Positions 15,245-22,608 of a stretch of 64,000 nucleotides of DNA are shown piece after piece. This DNA comes from Brevibacterium iodinum ATCC 49514. Its GTDB lineage: Bacteria > Actinomycetota > Actinomycetes > Actinomycetales > Brevibacteriaceae. The stretch is from NCBI RefSeq assembly GCF_900169265.1, contig NZ_FXYX01000003.1, forward strand, positions 117,564 through 181,563, read 5' to 3'. The notes under the pieces are model-generated. The model saw nothing but the letters and a program-made list of their open reading frames with translations, was not told where the DNA came from and searched no databases. The position numbers were made by a program, and so were the translations under genes. How positions within the stretch are numbered: position 1 is the first letter of the stretch; each line of letters opens with the position of its first letter.

Positions 15245-16429
15245 GTGAAGCCGTCGCGGTCCGCCAGCGACTCGGTCGGGTACGCGCTGTACGGCAACGA
15301 CAAGGACAAGCGCACAGGCCACGTCCAGACCGGCACCGATCGTGCCGCAGCGATGTCGTGCTCGGTGGAGTCGCCGTGGGCCTTCGTCGCCCGCGCAGAG
15401 GCTCTGGCGAGGGCCCACGGGCGGAAGAACGAGCTGTACTCGTACACGCAGAATTTCTCGCCGGACGAGTTCGGCAAGAACGACCGGGGGCACGTGCAGC
15501 GGGTCAATGAGCTGGGCGTGAAGCTCGCGGAGCGGATGCACTCGGCCGATCACCTCGTGGTCACCCACGCCGACTCGGCCGGCGGGCACCTGCACAACCA
15601 CATCTACGTCATCAACCACGACAACCTCACCGGGAAGTCGCTGCAGCGGAACACGTCGTGGAAGAACGGCCTGCGCCAGGCCAACGACGAACTGATGCAA
15701 GACGAGGGGTGCCAGGTCCTCCCGTCGCCGGAGCAAGCAAAGCCGGACTGGTCGCAGCGCCGGGAGGACTTCGCGTCAGGCGGATTCGAGCGCATCCTCG
15801 GGGACAAGGTCGCCGCCTCGCTGCGGGACAAGCGGTCAGTGGACCGGGCGGGATTCACCGAGGTACTCGACGAGCATGGCGTCGCCCTCGCAGAGACCCA
15901 GCGTGACGGCTGGACGTACAAGATGCGCCGGGCCGACAACGGCAAGCTCGGCCGGAAGAAAGCATCCGGGCTGACGCCCGAGTTCACCGCCGAGGGCGCA
16001 CAGCAAATCTTCGAGTTCCACGAGAACAACCGACCGAAGGAGCAGAGCAATGAGCATTCTCGACGAGATGAGGAACGAGCAGCAGGAGACCGAGCCGAGC
16101 TCGACGGCGTCGAATCTGTCGGAGCCTACGAACGCCGACGTCATCGCAGCGGTCAACAGGCAGACGAAGGCCGTGAACGGACTGAAGTCGTATCTGCGGA
16201 TCGCGATCGAGGAAACCGTCAAGGAGGAGCTGAAGGGCCTGCCGTCGACCTTGCAGCCGTCCGTCAACAAGTCGCCGCAGATCGAGAGCGTCGAGAGCAG
16301 ACTGAGCGAGATCGAGAGCACGCTCAGAGAGTTCGCGCAGAGTCTCGACGGGAAGCAGCTGCAGAGCGCCTCGCAGAGCTTGATCGCCGAAGCGCAAATG
16401 AATCGAGCAGCTACGGCCTCGGCGGCTGA
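15245..16429 (+). CDS. MobA/VirD2-type relaxase, copy 2
   Basis: A 394-residue relaxase homologous to copy 1: YALYGNDKD near residue 18 is the candidate nucleophile region and GGHLHNHIYVINHDN carries the metal-binding His motif. The tail is Arg/Glu-rich and ends YGLGG. I use the GTG at 15245; by alignment with copy 1 the original start would be at 15230, where the expected ATG is ATA. The last 380 bp overlap a second gene in another frame. Overall similarity to copy 1 is moderate (about 45 percent by eye), so this is an older paralog, not a recent duplicate. Confidence 0.8.
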   Translation: MKPSRSASDSVGYALYGNDKDKRTGHVQTGTDRAAAMSCSVESPWAFVARAEALARAHGRKNELYSYTQNFSPDEFGKNDRGHVQRVNELGVKLAERMHSADHLVVTHADSAGGHLHNHIYVINHDNLTGKSLQRNTSWKNGLRQANDELMQDEGCQVLPSPEQAKPDWSQRREDFASGGFERILGDKVAASLRDKRSVDRAGFTEVLDEHGVALAETQRDGWTYKMRRADNGKLGRKKASGLTPEFTAEGAQQIFEFHENNRPKEQSNEHSRRDEERAAGDRAELDGVESVGAYERRRHRSGQQADEGRERTEVVSADRDRGNRQGGAEGPAVDLAAVRQQVAADRERREQTERDREHAQRVRAESRREAAAERLAELDRRSANESSSYGLGG

Positions 16430-16922
16430 GAAGCTCCAGTCCCTGGCCGAGGACAACCAGAAGCTCGTGAGCCAGGTCGGCGGTGCCGTGCAGCGGATCG
16501 AGAAGCGCACCGAGGAGCGGGTCGAGAAGGCGGTCGAGCAGGTCGCCGGGGAGGCCTCGGCCACGATGACGGCGAACATCGACGCGTCGAACGAGCGCGC
16601 CGAGCGGATCATCGCCGCCACGGCGACGCTGGGGGCCCGTCAGCTCTGGTCGGTCGCCGCGGCGATGTGCCTCGCCCTCCTGCCGGTGGTCGTGGTCGTC
16701 GCCGGGCTCTGGATGGGCATCGCCGGGCTCATCACGGGCGCTCAGTGGGCGGTGGACGTGGACGGGAGCGTGTGGCTCGGGATCGGGCGCTGGCTCGCGG
16801 TCGGCGCTGGCCTCGCCGGGGCCGGTTACGCCCTCTTCGCGTCCGTGCGTTGGGTCGCCGGCTTGGTGGAGACGTGGAAGGGCCGCGGGATGCCGACGTG
16901 GCCGAGCTGGCGCAAGAGGTGA
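16050..16922 (+). CDS. Membrane-anchored coiled-coil mobilization protein (MobB-like), overprinted in the relaxase gene, copy 2
   Basis: A 290-residue protein starting at an ATG with AAGGAGCAG upstream, in another frame from the relaxase it overlaps. The N-terminal 35 residues are polar and unlike copy 1. The central helical part keeps ESRLSEIESTL, FAQSLDG and AEAQMNRAATASA, and from residue 136 on it is nearly identical to copy 1, including both hydrophobic segments and the Trp-rich end (PTWPSWRKR). Role as for copy 1: probable membrane tether of the relaxosome (inferred). Conservation of this frame together with the relaxase frame argues that both are translated. Confidence 0.76.
   Translation: MSILDEMRNEQQETEPSSTASNLSEPTNADVIAAVNRQTKAVNGLKSYLRIAIEETVKEELKGLPSTLQPSVNKSPQIESVESRLSEIESTLREFAQSLDGKQLQSASQSLIAEAQMNRAATASAAEKLQSLAEDNQKLVSQVGGAVQRIEKRTEERVEKAVEQVAGEASATMTANIDASNERAERIIAATATLGARQLWSVAAAMCLALLPVVVVVAGLWMGIAGLITGAQWAVDVDGSVWLGIGRWLAVGAGLAGAGYALFASVRWVAGLVETWKGRGMPTWPSWRKR
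16455..16912 (+). repeat. Direct repeat, copy 2 (3' part of mobB-like gene)
   Basis: Partner of 12027-12484 in the same orientation. The 3.97 kb between the copies carries the MerT-like gene, merA, merR, mobC copy 2 and the relaxase copy 2. Confidence 0.85.
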
Positions 16923-16973
16923 CCGCGATTCCCGAGGGCAAGCGCGCGGAGCGCGTGCGGCAGCCCCTGCATC

Positions 16974-17011
16974 TGGACGATTGGTCAGCGTGCACTGTAT
17001 AGTTCAGTGCA
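16974..17011 (+). promoter_or_regulatory. Promoter and CmtR-type operator, leaderless start
   Basis: TGGACG (16974-16979) and TATAGT (16998-17003) form a promoter with an 18-bp spacer. The -10 box is enclosed by TGCACTG (16991-16997) and CAGTGCA (17005-17011), a perfect dyad that ends on the A of the cmtR ATG. Transcription should start at or next to the ATG, so the mRNA is probably leaderless, and repressor binding would cover the -10 box. Confidence 0.72.
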
Positions 17012-17379
17012 TGCTGACTATTGCTTCGCGCCTCGACGTCATGAACCGGCTTGGCCGGGCCATGGCCGACCCGACGCGCTCCAAGATCCTGATGTCCCTG
17101 CTCGACGGCCCGAGCCACCCTGCCGTGCTGTCGCGCGAGCTGGGGCTGACGCGCTCGAACGTGTCCAACCACCTGACGTGCCTGCGCGACTGCGGGATCG
17201 TGGTCGCCGAGCCCGAGGGCCGCCAGACCCGCTACGAGATCGCCGACCCGCACCTGGCCGGGGCGCTGACGGCGCTGGTGGACGTCACGCTCGCGGTGGA
17301 CGAGAGCGCGCCGTGCATCGACCCGCACTGTTCGGTGCCCGGCTGCTGCGCCGCGACCGGTTCAGGGGACGCCTCGTGA
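17011..17379 (+). CDS. cmtR: CmtR-like ArsR-family Cd(II)/Pb(II) repressor
   Basis: A 122-residue winged-helix repressor that releases DNA on binding soft metals. The DNA-binding helix region reads LTRSNVSNHLTCLRDCG, and Cys57, Cys61 and Cys102 fall at exactly the residue numbers of the metal ligands known in Mycobacterium tuberculosis CmtR. A Cys-rich tail follows (HCSVPGCCAATG). The ATG at 17011 is favoured because it yields the CmtR-like start and sits right behind the promoter; an in-frame GTG at 16984 lies upstream of the -10 box. The stop overlaps the GTG of the metal ATPase gene. Confidence 0.9.
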   Translation: MLTIASRLDVMNRLGRAMADPTRSKILMSLLDGPSHPAVLSRELGLTRSNVSNHLTCLRDCGIVVAEPEGRQTRYEIADPHLAGALTALVDVTLAVDESAPCIDPHCSVPGCCAATGSGDAS

Positions 17380-19340
17380 GCGCCGCCTGCGGCTGCGACG
17401 AGCCGACCACCAGTGCCGCCGAAGAGGCCGAGGAGGCCGAGCGCCCGTGGTGGCGCGATCCGGGTCTGGTGGTGCCGATCCTCTCCGGCGTCGCGTTCGG
17501 CACCGGCCTGGTGCTGGAGTGGTCGGGACTGCACGTCGCGGCGCTGGTCGCGTTCTGGGCGGGCCTGCTGCTGGGCGCGTACACGTTCGTGCCCGGCGCT
17601 CTGCGGAACCTGTTCGTCAAGCGGAAGCTGGGGATCGCGCTGCTGATGACGATCAGCGCCGTCGGCGCAGTGATCCTCGGCTACGCCGAGGAGGCCGCCG
17701 CACTGGCGTTCCTCTACTCGATCGCCGAGGCCCTGGAGGACAAGGCGATGGACCGCGCCCGCGGGGGCCTGCGCGCGCTGCTGAAGCTTGTGCCGGAGAC
17801 CGCGACCGTGCTGCGCGACGATGCCTCGGTCGAAGTCCCGGCCAAGGAGATCGCCGTCGGCGACGTGCTGCTGGTCCGCCCCGGCGAGCGGGTCGCGACC
17901 GACGGGACTGTCCGGTCCGGTCGCTCCAGCTTGGACACCTCGGCGATCACCGGCGAGTCGATCCCGGTCGAGGTCGCCCCCGATGACGCAGTGTCGGCGG
18001 GCGCGATCAACACCGCCGGGGTCCTGGAGGTCGAGGCGACCGCGGCGGGCACCGACAACTCGCTGACCACCATCGTGGAGCTGGTCGAGCAGGCCCAGAC
18101 CGAGAAGGGCGAACGCGCGCGCATCGCCGACCGGATCGCCCGTCCGCTGGTGCCCGGCGTGATGGTCCTCGCCGTCCTGGTCGGCGTGCTCGGCTCGCTG
18201 CTCGGCGACCCGGAGACCTGGATCACCCGCGCCCTGGTCGTGCTCGTCGCGGCCAGCCCGTGCGCGCTGGCGATCGCGGTGCCCGTCACGGTGGTGTCCG
18301 CGATCGGGGCTGCGACGAAGTTCGGCGTCGTCATCAAGAGCGGTGCCGCCTTCGAGCGCCTCGGCGGCATCCGCCACCTCGCCGTGGACAAGACCGGCAC
18401 CCTGACCCGCAACCGGCCCGAGGTCACCGCCGTCGTCGCCGCCGACTGCTTCGACGACGCGCAGGTGCTCGCCTGGGCCGCGGCGGTGGAGCAGCACTCG
18501 ACGCACCCTCTCGCCGCCGCCATCGCCGCCGCGGGCCAGGGAGCCCCCGCCGCGCAAGAGGTGACGGAGGAGGCCGGCCACGGCATCGGCGGCACCGTCG
18601 ACGGCCTCCGGGTGAGCGTGGGCAGCCCCCGCTGGATCGACGCCGGACCGCTCAAGGCCCGGGTCGAGGACCTGGAGGCCGAGGGCCAGACCTGCGTGCT
18701 CGTCACCGTCGACGGCCGCCTGGCCGGGGCGATCGGGGTCCGCGACGAGCTGCGCCCCGAGGTCCCCGACGTCGTGCGCACGCTGAAGAGCCAGGGCGTC
18801 GAGGTGAGCATGCTCACCGGAGACAACGCCCGCACCGCCCACGTCCTGGCGCAGATCGCCGGGATCGGCGACGTGCACGCCGAGCTGCGGCCGGAGGGCA
18901 AGGCCCGCATCGTGGCCCAGCTCTCCGAGCAGTCACCCACCGCGATGATCGGCGACGGCATCAACGACGCCCCCGCCCTGGCCGGTGCGACCGTGGGCAT
19001 CGCGATGGGCGCGACCGGCTCCGACGCCGCGATAGAGTCCGCCGACGTCGCCTTCACCGGACACGACCTCGGCCTGATCCCGCAGGCGCTGCGGCACGCC
19101 CGCCGCGGCCGGGCGATCATGAACCAGAACATCGTGTTGTCCCTGGCGATCATCACCGTGCTGCTGCCGCTGGCCATCACCGGCGTGCTCGGCCTGGCCG
19201 CAGTCGTGCTCGTCCACGAGGTCGCCGAGGTCGTCGTCATCGCCAACGGGCTGCGCGCCGCGCGTGCCCGCAAGAGCCAAGCGGCGGCCGCGTCGCCTGA
19301 GACGGCGTCACCGGCCGCGGTCCGCGCGGACAGAGCCTGA
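17376..19340 (+). CDS. Heavy-metal P1B-type ATPase (CtpG/CmtA-like)
   Basis: Metal-exporting P-type ATPase of 654 residues. No N-terminal HMA domain; a short Cys-containing start (SAACGCDEP). The actuator domain has TGES, the phosphorylation site is DKTGT, the ATP site region includes HP in STHPLAAAI, and the hinge is GDGINDAP. The membrane metal site is SPCALAI rather than CPC, and the last helices contain HEVAEVVVI. SPC is typical of the P1B-4 subgroup, which handles Co, Cd, Zn or similar ions; with CmtR as partner, Cd/Pb/Zn efflux is most likely. It starts with GTG overlapping the cmtR stop (GTGA), so translation is coupled. Confidence 0.93.
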   Translation: MSAACGCDEPTTSAAEEAEEAERPWWRDPGLVVPILSGVAFGTGLVLEWSGLHVAALVAFWAGLLLGAYTFVPGALRNLFVKRKLGIALLMTISAVGAVILGYAEEAAALAFLYSIAEALEDKAMDRARGGLRALLKLVPETATVLRDDASVEVPAKEIAVGDVLLVRPGERVATDGTVRSGRSSLDTSAITGESIPVEVAPDDAVSAGAINTAGVLEVEATAAGTDNSLTTIVELVEQAQTEKGERARIADRIARPLVPGVMVLAVLVGVLGSLLGDPETWITRALVVLVAASPCALAIAVPVTVVSAIGAATKFGVVIKSGAAFERLGGIRHLAVDKTGTLTRNRPEVTAVVAADCFDDAQVLAWAAAVEQHSTHPLAAAIAAAGQGAPAAQEVTEEAGHGIGGTVDGLRVSVGSPRWIDAGPLKARVEDLEAEGQTCVLVTVDGRLAGAIGVRDELRPEVPDVVRTLKSQGVEVSMLTGDNARTAHVLAQIAGIGDVHAELRPEGKARIVAQLSEQSPTAMIGDGINDAPALAGATVGIAMGATGSDAAIESADVAFTGHDLGLIPQALRHARRGRAIMNQNIVLSLAIITVLLPLAITGVLGLAAVVLVHEVAEVVVIANGLRAARARKSQAAAASPETASPAAVRADRA

Positions 19341-19352
19341 GAGGAGTGGATC

Positions 19353-19655
19353 ATGGAGATCACGTTGCAGTACTTCGACGGGTGCCCGAACTGGGAGGTG
19401 CTCGACCGGCGGCTCACCGAGGCCCTCGACGGCCGATCGGCCGTCCGCGTCGTGCATCAACGAGTCGAGACTGCCGAGGACGCCGCCCGCCTCGGGTTCC
19501 ACGGGTCCCCGACCGTCCTCATTGACGGTTCCGACCCCTTCGCCGACGAGCACACGCCGGTGGAGCTCGCCTGTCGAGTGTTCCGCACTCCTGCCGGGCT
19601 GGCTGGTTCGCCCACCGTCGATCAGCTGCGCGAACTACTTGATGCGCCTCTATGA
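19353..19655 (+). CDS. Thioredoxin-like small protein of metal-resistance operons
   Basis: A 100-residue protein with a thioredoxin-like fold: LQYFDGCPNWEVLDRRL at the start with a single Cys, and GFHGSPTVLIDGSDPF with the cis-Pro equivalent (SPT). The second active-site cysteine is absent, so disulfide-exchange chemistry is doubtful; a metal- or thiol-carrying role is conceivable. The ATG follows GAGAGGAG and lies 12 bp after the ATPase gene, hence co-transcribed. Similar small proteins accompany actinobacterial mer and cmt genes (from memory). Confidence 0.72.
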   Translation: MEITLQYFDGCPNWEVLDRRLTEALDGRSAVRVVHQRVETAEDAARLGFHGSPTVLIDGSDPFADEHTPVELACRVFRTPAGLAGSPTVDQLRELLDAPL

Positions 19656-19957
19656 GGGTGGAGCACCGCCGGGTTGCGCGATCATCGCACCGACGCTCAG
19701 CGCAGGAAGAGCCGCCTTCATCGAAAACCAGCCAGGATTGCCGTCAGCGTTGTGCTGTAAAGCGCGCCGACGCTGACAACGGGTGCTACAACCCGGGCAT
19801 GCGCTAGAAGAGGTCGCCACCTCCGCGATCAGGCGGAAGGGAACGCTCATGTTCGCGGTTCCAACGATCGCTGCCATTGCGGTCCTGTTCGGAATGCAGC
19901 TGAGCGCCCTCACCTCTCGCCTTCGGCGGTGCCGCATACGACCACAGTATCAAGACG
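19656..19957. other. Non-coding stretch closing the metal-resistance island
   Basis: No convincing gene. There is a small dyad GTCAGCGT (19743-19750) and ACGCTGAC (19770-19777). Just after it, GCTACAACCC followed by ATGCGCTA at 19785-19806 echoes the sequence around the mobC copy 2 start (14800-14820), where CTACAACCCC and ATGCGCTA occur. This may be a remnant of a further mob cassette or an element boundary. Confidence 0.35.
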
Positions 19958-20437
19958 TCAGTGTCCGAATCCCCTCGCAAGATACGCTTTGTGGCCGTCG
20001 ATGAGCGCGCGTTGCGCCTCGGTGTGGTCAGGCGGGGAGACAATATTCGCGGGGTTCGTCGGAGATAACCACAGTGAGTCGATTTCGACGATCCGACCGT
20101 CTCGCAGGCGCGCTGCCGCAGCCAGCCGATAGCGTGAACCGGGAGCCGGTAGGAGAATGCGGTCGAGATCCCGCCAGGCGATCCGATGAGGCCTGCCGGT
20201 GAAGCCGCACCAGATGAACTCCTCAGGAGTGATCTCCAACCGGGCGCGTGAACCCATGTGGAAATTCACCCACGCGCCGATGAGCGCGATGACCGGTGTG
20301 AAGAGGAAGATGAGAAAAATTGGTTCGGCGAAGATCGCCAGGATGATCACCGTGCTGAACGCGAGAATCGCCATGACGACGAGCATCCAGCCGATGAATG
20401 TCGAGATGTTCCCCTCGCGTCTGATGACTCTGTTCAT
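19958..20437 (-). CDS. Small membrane protein, PH-like domain, unknown function
   Basis: A 159-residue protein with two hydrophobic helices near the N-terminus (residues about 14-36 and 40-58), then a soluble beta-rich part beginning ARLEITPEEFIWCGFTGRPH, which looks like the bacterial PH-like domain that follows paired helices in many actinobacterial membrane proteins. The ATG has GGAAAGGAAG upstream. It is the first gene after the metal island and is separated from the BCCT gene by the 54-bp palindrome. Function unknown. Confidence 0.75.
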   Translation of the reverse strand: MNRVIRREGNISTFIGWMLVVMAILAFSTVIILAIFAEPIFLIFLFTPVIALIGAWVNFHMGSRARLEITPEEFIWCGFTGRPHRIAWRDLDRILLPAPGSRYRLAAAARLRDGRIVEIDSLWLSPTNPANIVSPPDHTEAQRALIDGHKAYLARGFGH

Positions 20438-20460
20438 CTATCGACTTCCTTTCCTTCGAA

Positions 20461-20514
20461 CTACCTGACGGCGGCCCAGCAACCTCGCGAGGTTGCTGGG
20501 CCGCCGTCAGGTAG
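20461..20514. repeat. Perfect 54-bp palindrome (dispersed terminator-like repeat)
   Basis: Two 27-bp arms are exact reverse complements with no loop; the left arm starts CTACCTGACGGCGGCCCAGC. It lies between two minus-strand genes and would form a very stable hairpin acting as a terminator for the BCCT gene. One arm recurs at 63844-63870 (26 of 27 bases), again directly behind a gene, so this is a repeat family rather than a unique terminator. Confidence 0.9.
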
Positions 20515-20524
20515 CAATTGGGGG

Positions 20525-22309
20525 TTAGTCCTTTGTGGAGGTGCCCGTGTCGTCGGCAGGGTCTTCCTCGATCTGGAGTTCCGAGGTCTTGAGGCCGAAG
20601 ATCTCACCGTCGTACTCGTTGACCGCGGTGGCCACCGAGGTCTCGAGCACGTGCGCGGCCAGCTGCTCCTGGATGATGAGCGGATCTTTCGACAGGTCCT
20701 TCCACACCGCAACGCACAGCAGCAGCATGACGATGACGAACGGCAGGGCGGAGACGATCGTGATGTTCTTCAGCCCGTCGAGCGCCTCGGCGGGGTCGGA
20801 ACCGCCCGCCAACAGCATGACCGCGGCTACGGCTCCGGTCGCCGTGCCCCAGAAGATCACGAGACCCTTGCCAGGCTCCTGCATGCCGTTGGCCGACAGC
20901 GTGCCCATGACGATCGACGCGGAGTCCGCACCGGTGACGAAGAAGATCGCGATGAGGATGACCGTGACGATCATGAGGATGATCGCGATGAGGTTCGGCA
21001 GCGGCAGAGCGCCGAGGAGGTCGAACAGGATCGTGTCCATGTTGATGTCCGGTTCGCCGTCGACGACCTTCGCGAGTGCCGTGACCGTGCCTTCACCGCG
21101 CTCAGCGCGCTCCTGGATGCCGATGGCGCCGCCGCCGAAGACCGCGAACCAGATGGTCGAGACGACGGAGGGAACGATGAGCACACCGGTGACGAACTGA
21201 CGGACGGTGCGACCGCGCGAGATGCGCGCGATGAACAGGCCGACGAACGGCGACCATGACACCCACCAGGCCCAGTAGAAGACAGTCCACGACGACAGCC
21301 ATTCATTGACACCCTGCCCGTCGGCAGCGGTACGCGAAGCCAGCTGCGGCAGATCCTGGATGAACGCACCCACCGAGGAGGGGACGACGTTGAGGATGAA
21401 CAGCGTCGGACCGCCGATGAAGACGATGAGGGCGACGATGACCGCGAGCACCATGTTGATGTTCGACAGCCATTGGATGCCCTTCTCCACACCCGAGACT
21501 GCCGAGACGACGAAGGCCGCGGTGAGGATGGCGATGATGATGACGAGCACCGGCGAAGTGACCTCGGACATGATGCCCGCGGACTCGATGCCGCCGCCGA
21601 TCTGGATGGCGCCCAGACCCAGCGAGCAGGCCGAACCGAACAGGGTCGCGAGGATCGCGAGGATGTTGATGACCTTGCCGCCGAAACCGTTGACGGCGCG
21701 CTCACCGAACAGCGGGGTGAACATCGAGGAGAACAGCTGCGAGCGTCCCAGACGGAACGAACCATAGGCCACGCCGAGACCGACGATGGCGTACATCGCC
21801 CACGGGTAGAGCGTCCAGTGGAACAGAGTCGTTCCCATGGACGTGCCCATCGCCTCAGCAGTGGAGCCGTCGACGGTGTTCGGAGGAGGGGACATATAGA
21901 AGAACAGGGGTTCGCCGACTGCGGAGAACACGAGTCCGATGCCCATGCCCGTGGCGAACATCATCGCGATCCACGAGGAGGTCTTGAACTCCGGCTTCTC
22001 ATCGTCGCGGCCCAGCGGGATCCGGCCGAAACGGCTGACTGCGACGACGATGACGAAGATCGTGAAGATCGTGGCGGCGATGACGAAGAGCCAGCCGAAG
22101 TTGTCCATCACTCCGGTCAGCAGGGTGCCAGCCACATTGCCGAGGCTGTCGGGAGAGACGAAGCCCCAGACGACGAATGCGACGGCGAGGATGCCGGCCG
22201 CGAAGAAGACCACCTTGTCCAGACCCTCACGTTTGAAGGGCCGGAGCGCGGTCGTCGGATTCTTCAGGAGCTCGATGAGCTCCTGAATCGTGTTAAGTTC
22301 ACTGCTCAT
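20525..22309 (-). CDS. BCCT-family betaine/choline/carnitine transporter
   Basis: Secondary transporter of 594 residues taking up glycine betaine or related trimethylammonium compounds with Na+ or H+. About twelve hydrophobic helices are seen. The BCCT signature in the eighth helix is clear (SWTVFYWAWWVSWSPFVGLF), as is the Gly-rich ATGMGIGLVFSAVGEPLF segment. The N-terminal 50 and C-terminal 60 residues are hydrophilic; the tail is acidic (LQIEEDPADDTGTSTKD), as in osmotically regulated BetP-type carriers. The ATG at 22309 is chosen to match normal length; the ribosome site there is weak. Together with the ehu importer it implies osmolyte scavenging. Confidence 0.93.
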   Translation of the reverse strand: MSSELNTIQELIELLKNPTTALRPFKREGLDKVVFFAAGILAVAFVVWGFVSPDSLGNVAGTLLTGVMDNFGWLFVIAATIFTIFVIVVAVSRFGRIPLGRDDEKPEFKTSSWIAMMFATGMGIGLVFSAVGEPLFFYMSPPPNTVDGSTAEAMGTSMGTTLFHWTLYPWAMYAIVGLGVAYGSFRLGRSQLFSSMFTPLFGERAVNGFGGKVINILAILATLFGSACSLGLGAIQIGGGIESAGIMSEVTSPVLVIIIAILTAAFVVSAVSGVEKGIQWLSNINMVLAVIVALIVFIGGPTLFILNVVPSSVGAFIQDLPQLASRTAADGQGVNEWLSSWTVFYWAWWVSWSPFVGLFIARISRGRTVRQFVTGVLIVPSVVSTIWFAVFGGGAIGIQERAERGEGTVTALAKVVDGEPDINMDTILFDLLGALPLPNLIAIILMIVTVILIAIFFVTGADSASIVMGTLSANGMQEPGKGLVIFWGTATGAVAAVMLLAGGSDPAEALDGLKNITIVSALPFVIVMLLLCVAVWKDLSKDPLIIQEQLAAHVLETSVATAVNEYDGEIFGLKTSELQIEEDPADDTGTSTKD

Positions 22310-22413
22310 AGTGATGAGCCGATCGGACCAGGCCCTCGGTGGAGCAGTGGAGGACGGGCCACCGCCTCGGCGTTCCTTCCTTGACGGGACTGCATCGGAC
22401 AAGTGGTACAAGC

Positions 22414-22443
22414 AAAGGCCCTGTCGGTCACGACAGGGCCTTT
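22414..22443 (-). terminator. Terminator downstream of tRNA-Asn
   Basis: Perfect 13-bp stem: AAAGGCCCTGTCG (22414-22426) with its complement at 22431-22443 around a four-base loop GTCA. It lies 5 bp after the tRNA 3' end on the minus strand. Confidence 0.8.
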
Positions 22444-22448
22444 CCCAG

Positions 22449-22521
22449 CTCCCCCGGCTGGGCTCGAACCAGCGACCCTTCGATTAACAGTCGAATGCTC
22501 TGCCAACTGAGCTACGGAGGA
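22449..22521 (-). tRNA. tRNA-Asn (anticodon GTT)
   Basis: A 73-nt cloverleaf on the minus strand. The acceptor arms TCCTCCG and CGGGGGA pair with one G-U, the discriminator is G, and no CCA is encoded. The D arm contains AGCTCAGTTGGCAGAGC, the anticodon stem-loop is CGACTGTTAATCG with anticodon GTT, and the T loop is TTCGAGC. It stands between the accessory region and smc; tRNA-Asn genes are common integration sites, but no direct repeat of its 3' end was seen in the window. Confidence 0.96.
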
Positions 22522-22608
22522 AAACGGCGCAGTCGTCTGCGCACGAGGAGAAACTCTACCAAAAGATTCGGGATCTCGCCGCCGCCTGCGGATATGCTGG
22601 TGCTCAAT

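Noticed and set aside
17232..19417. Long minus-strand frames across the metal ATPase
   Set aside because: The plus-strand ATPase has every P-type motif; the antisense frames are shadows.
10374..19655. Calling the island a complete conjugative or integrative element
   Set aside because: No type IV secretion, coupling protein, replication or integrase genes are present, so it is at most mobilizable.
22449..22521. tRNA-Asn as the attachment site of the accessory block
   Set aside because: No integrase and no duplicate of the tRNA 3' end was found within the window, so it remains only a possibility.
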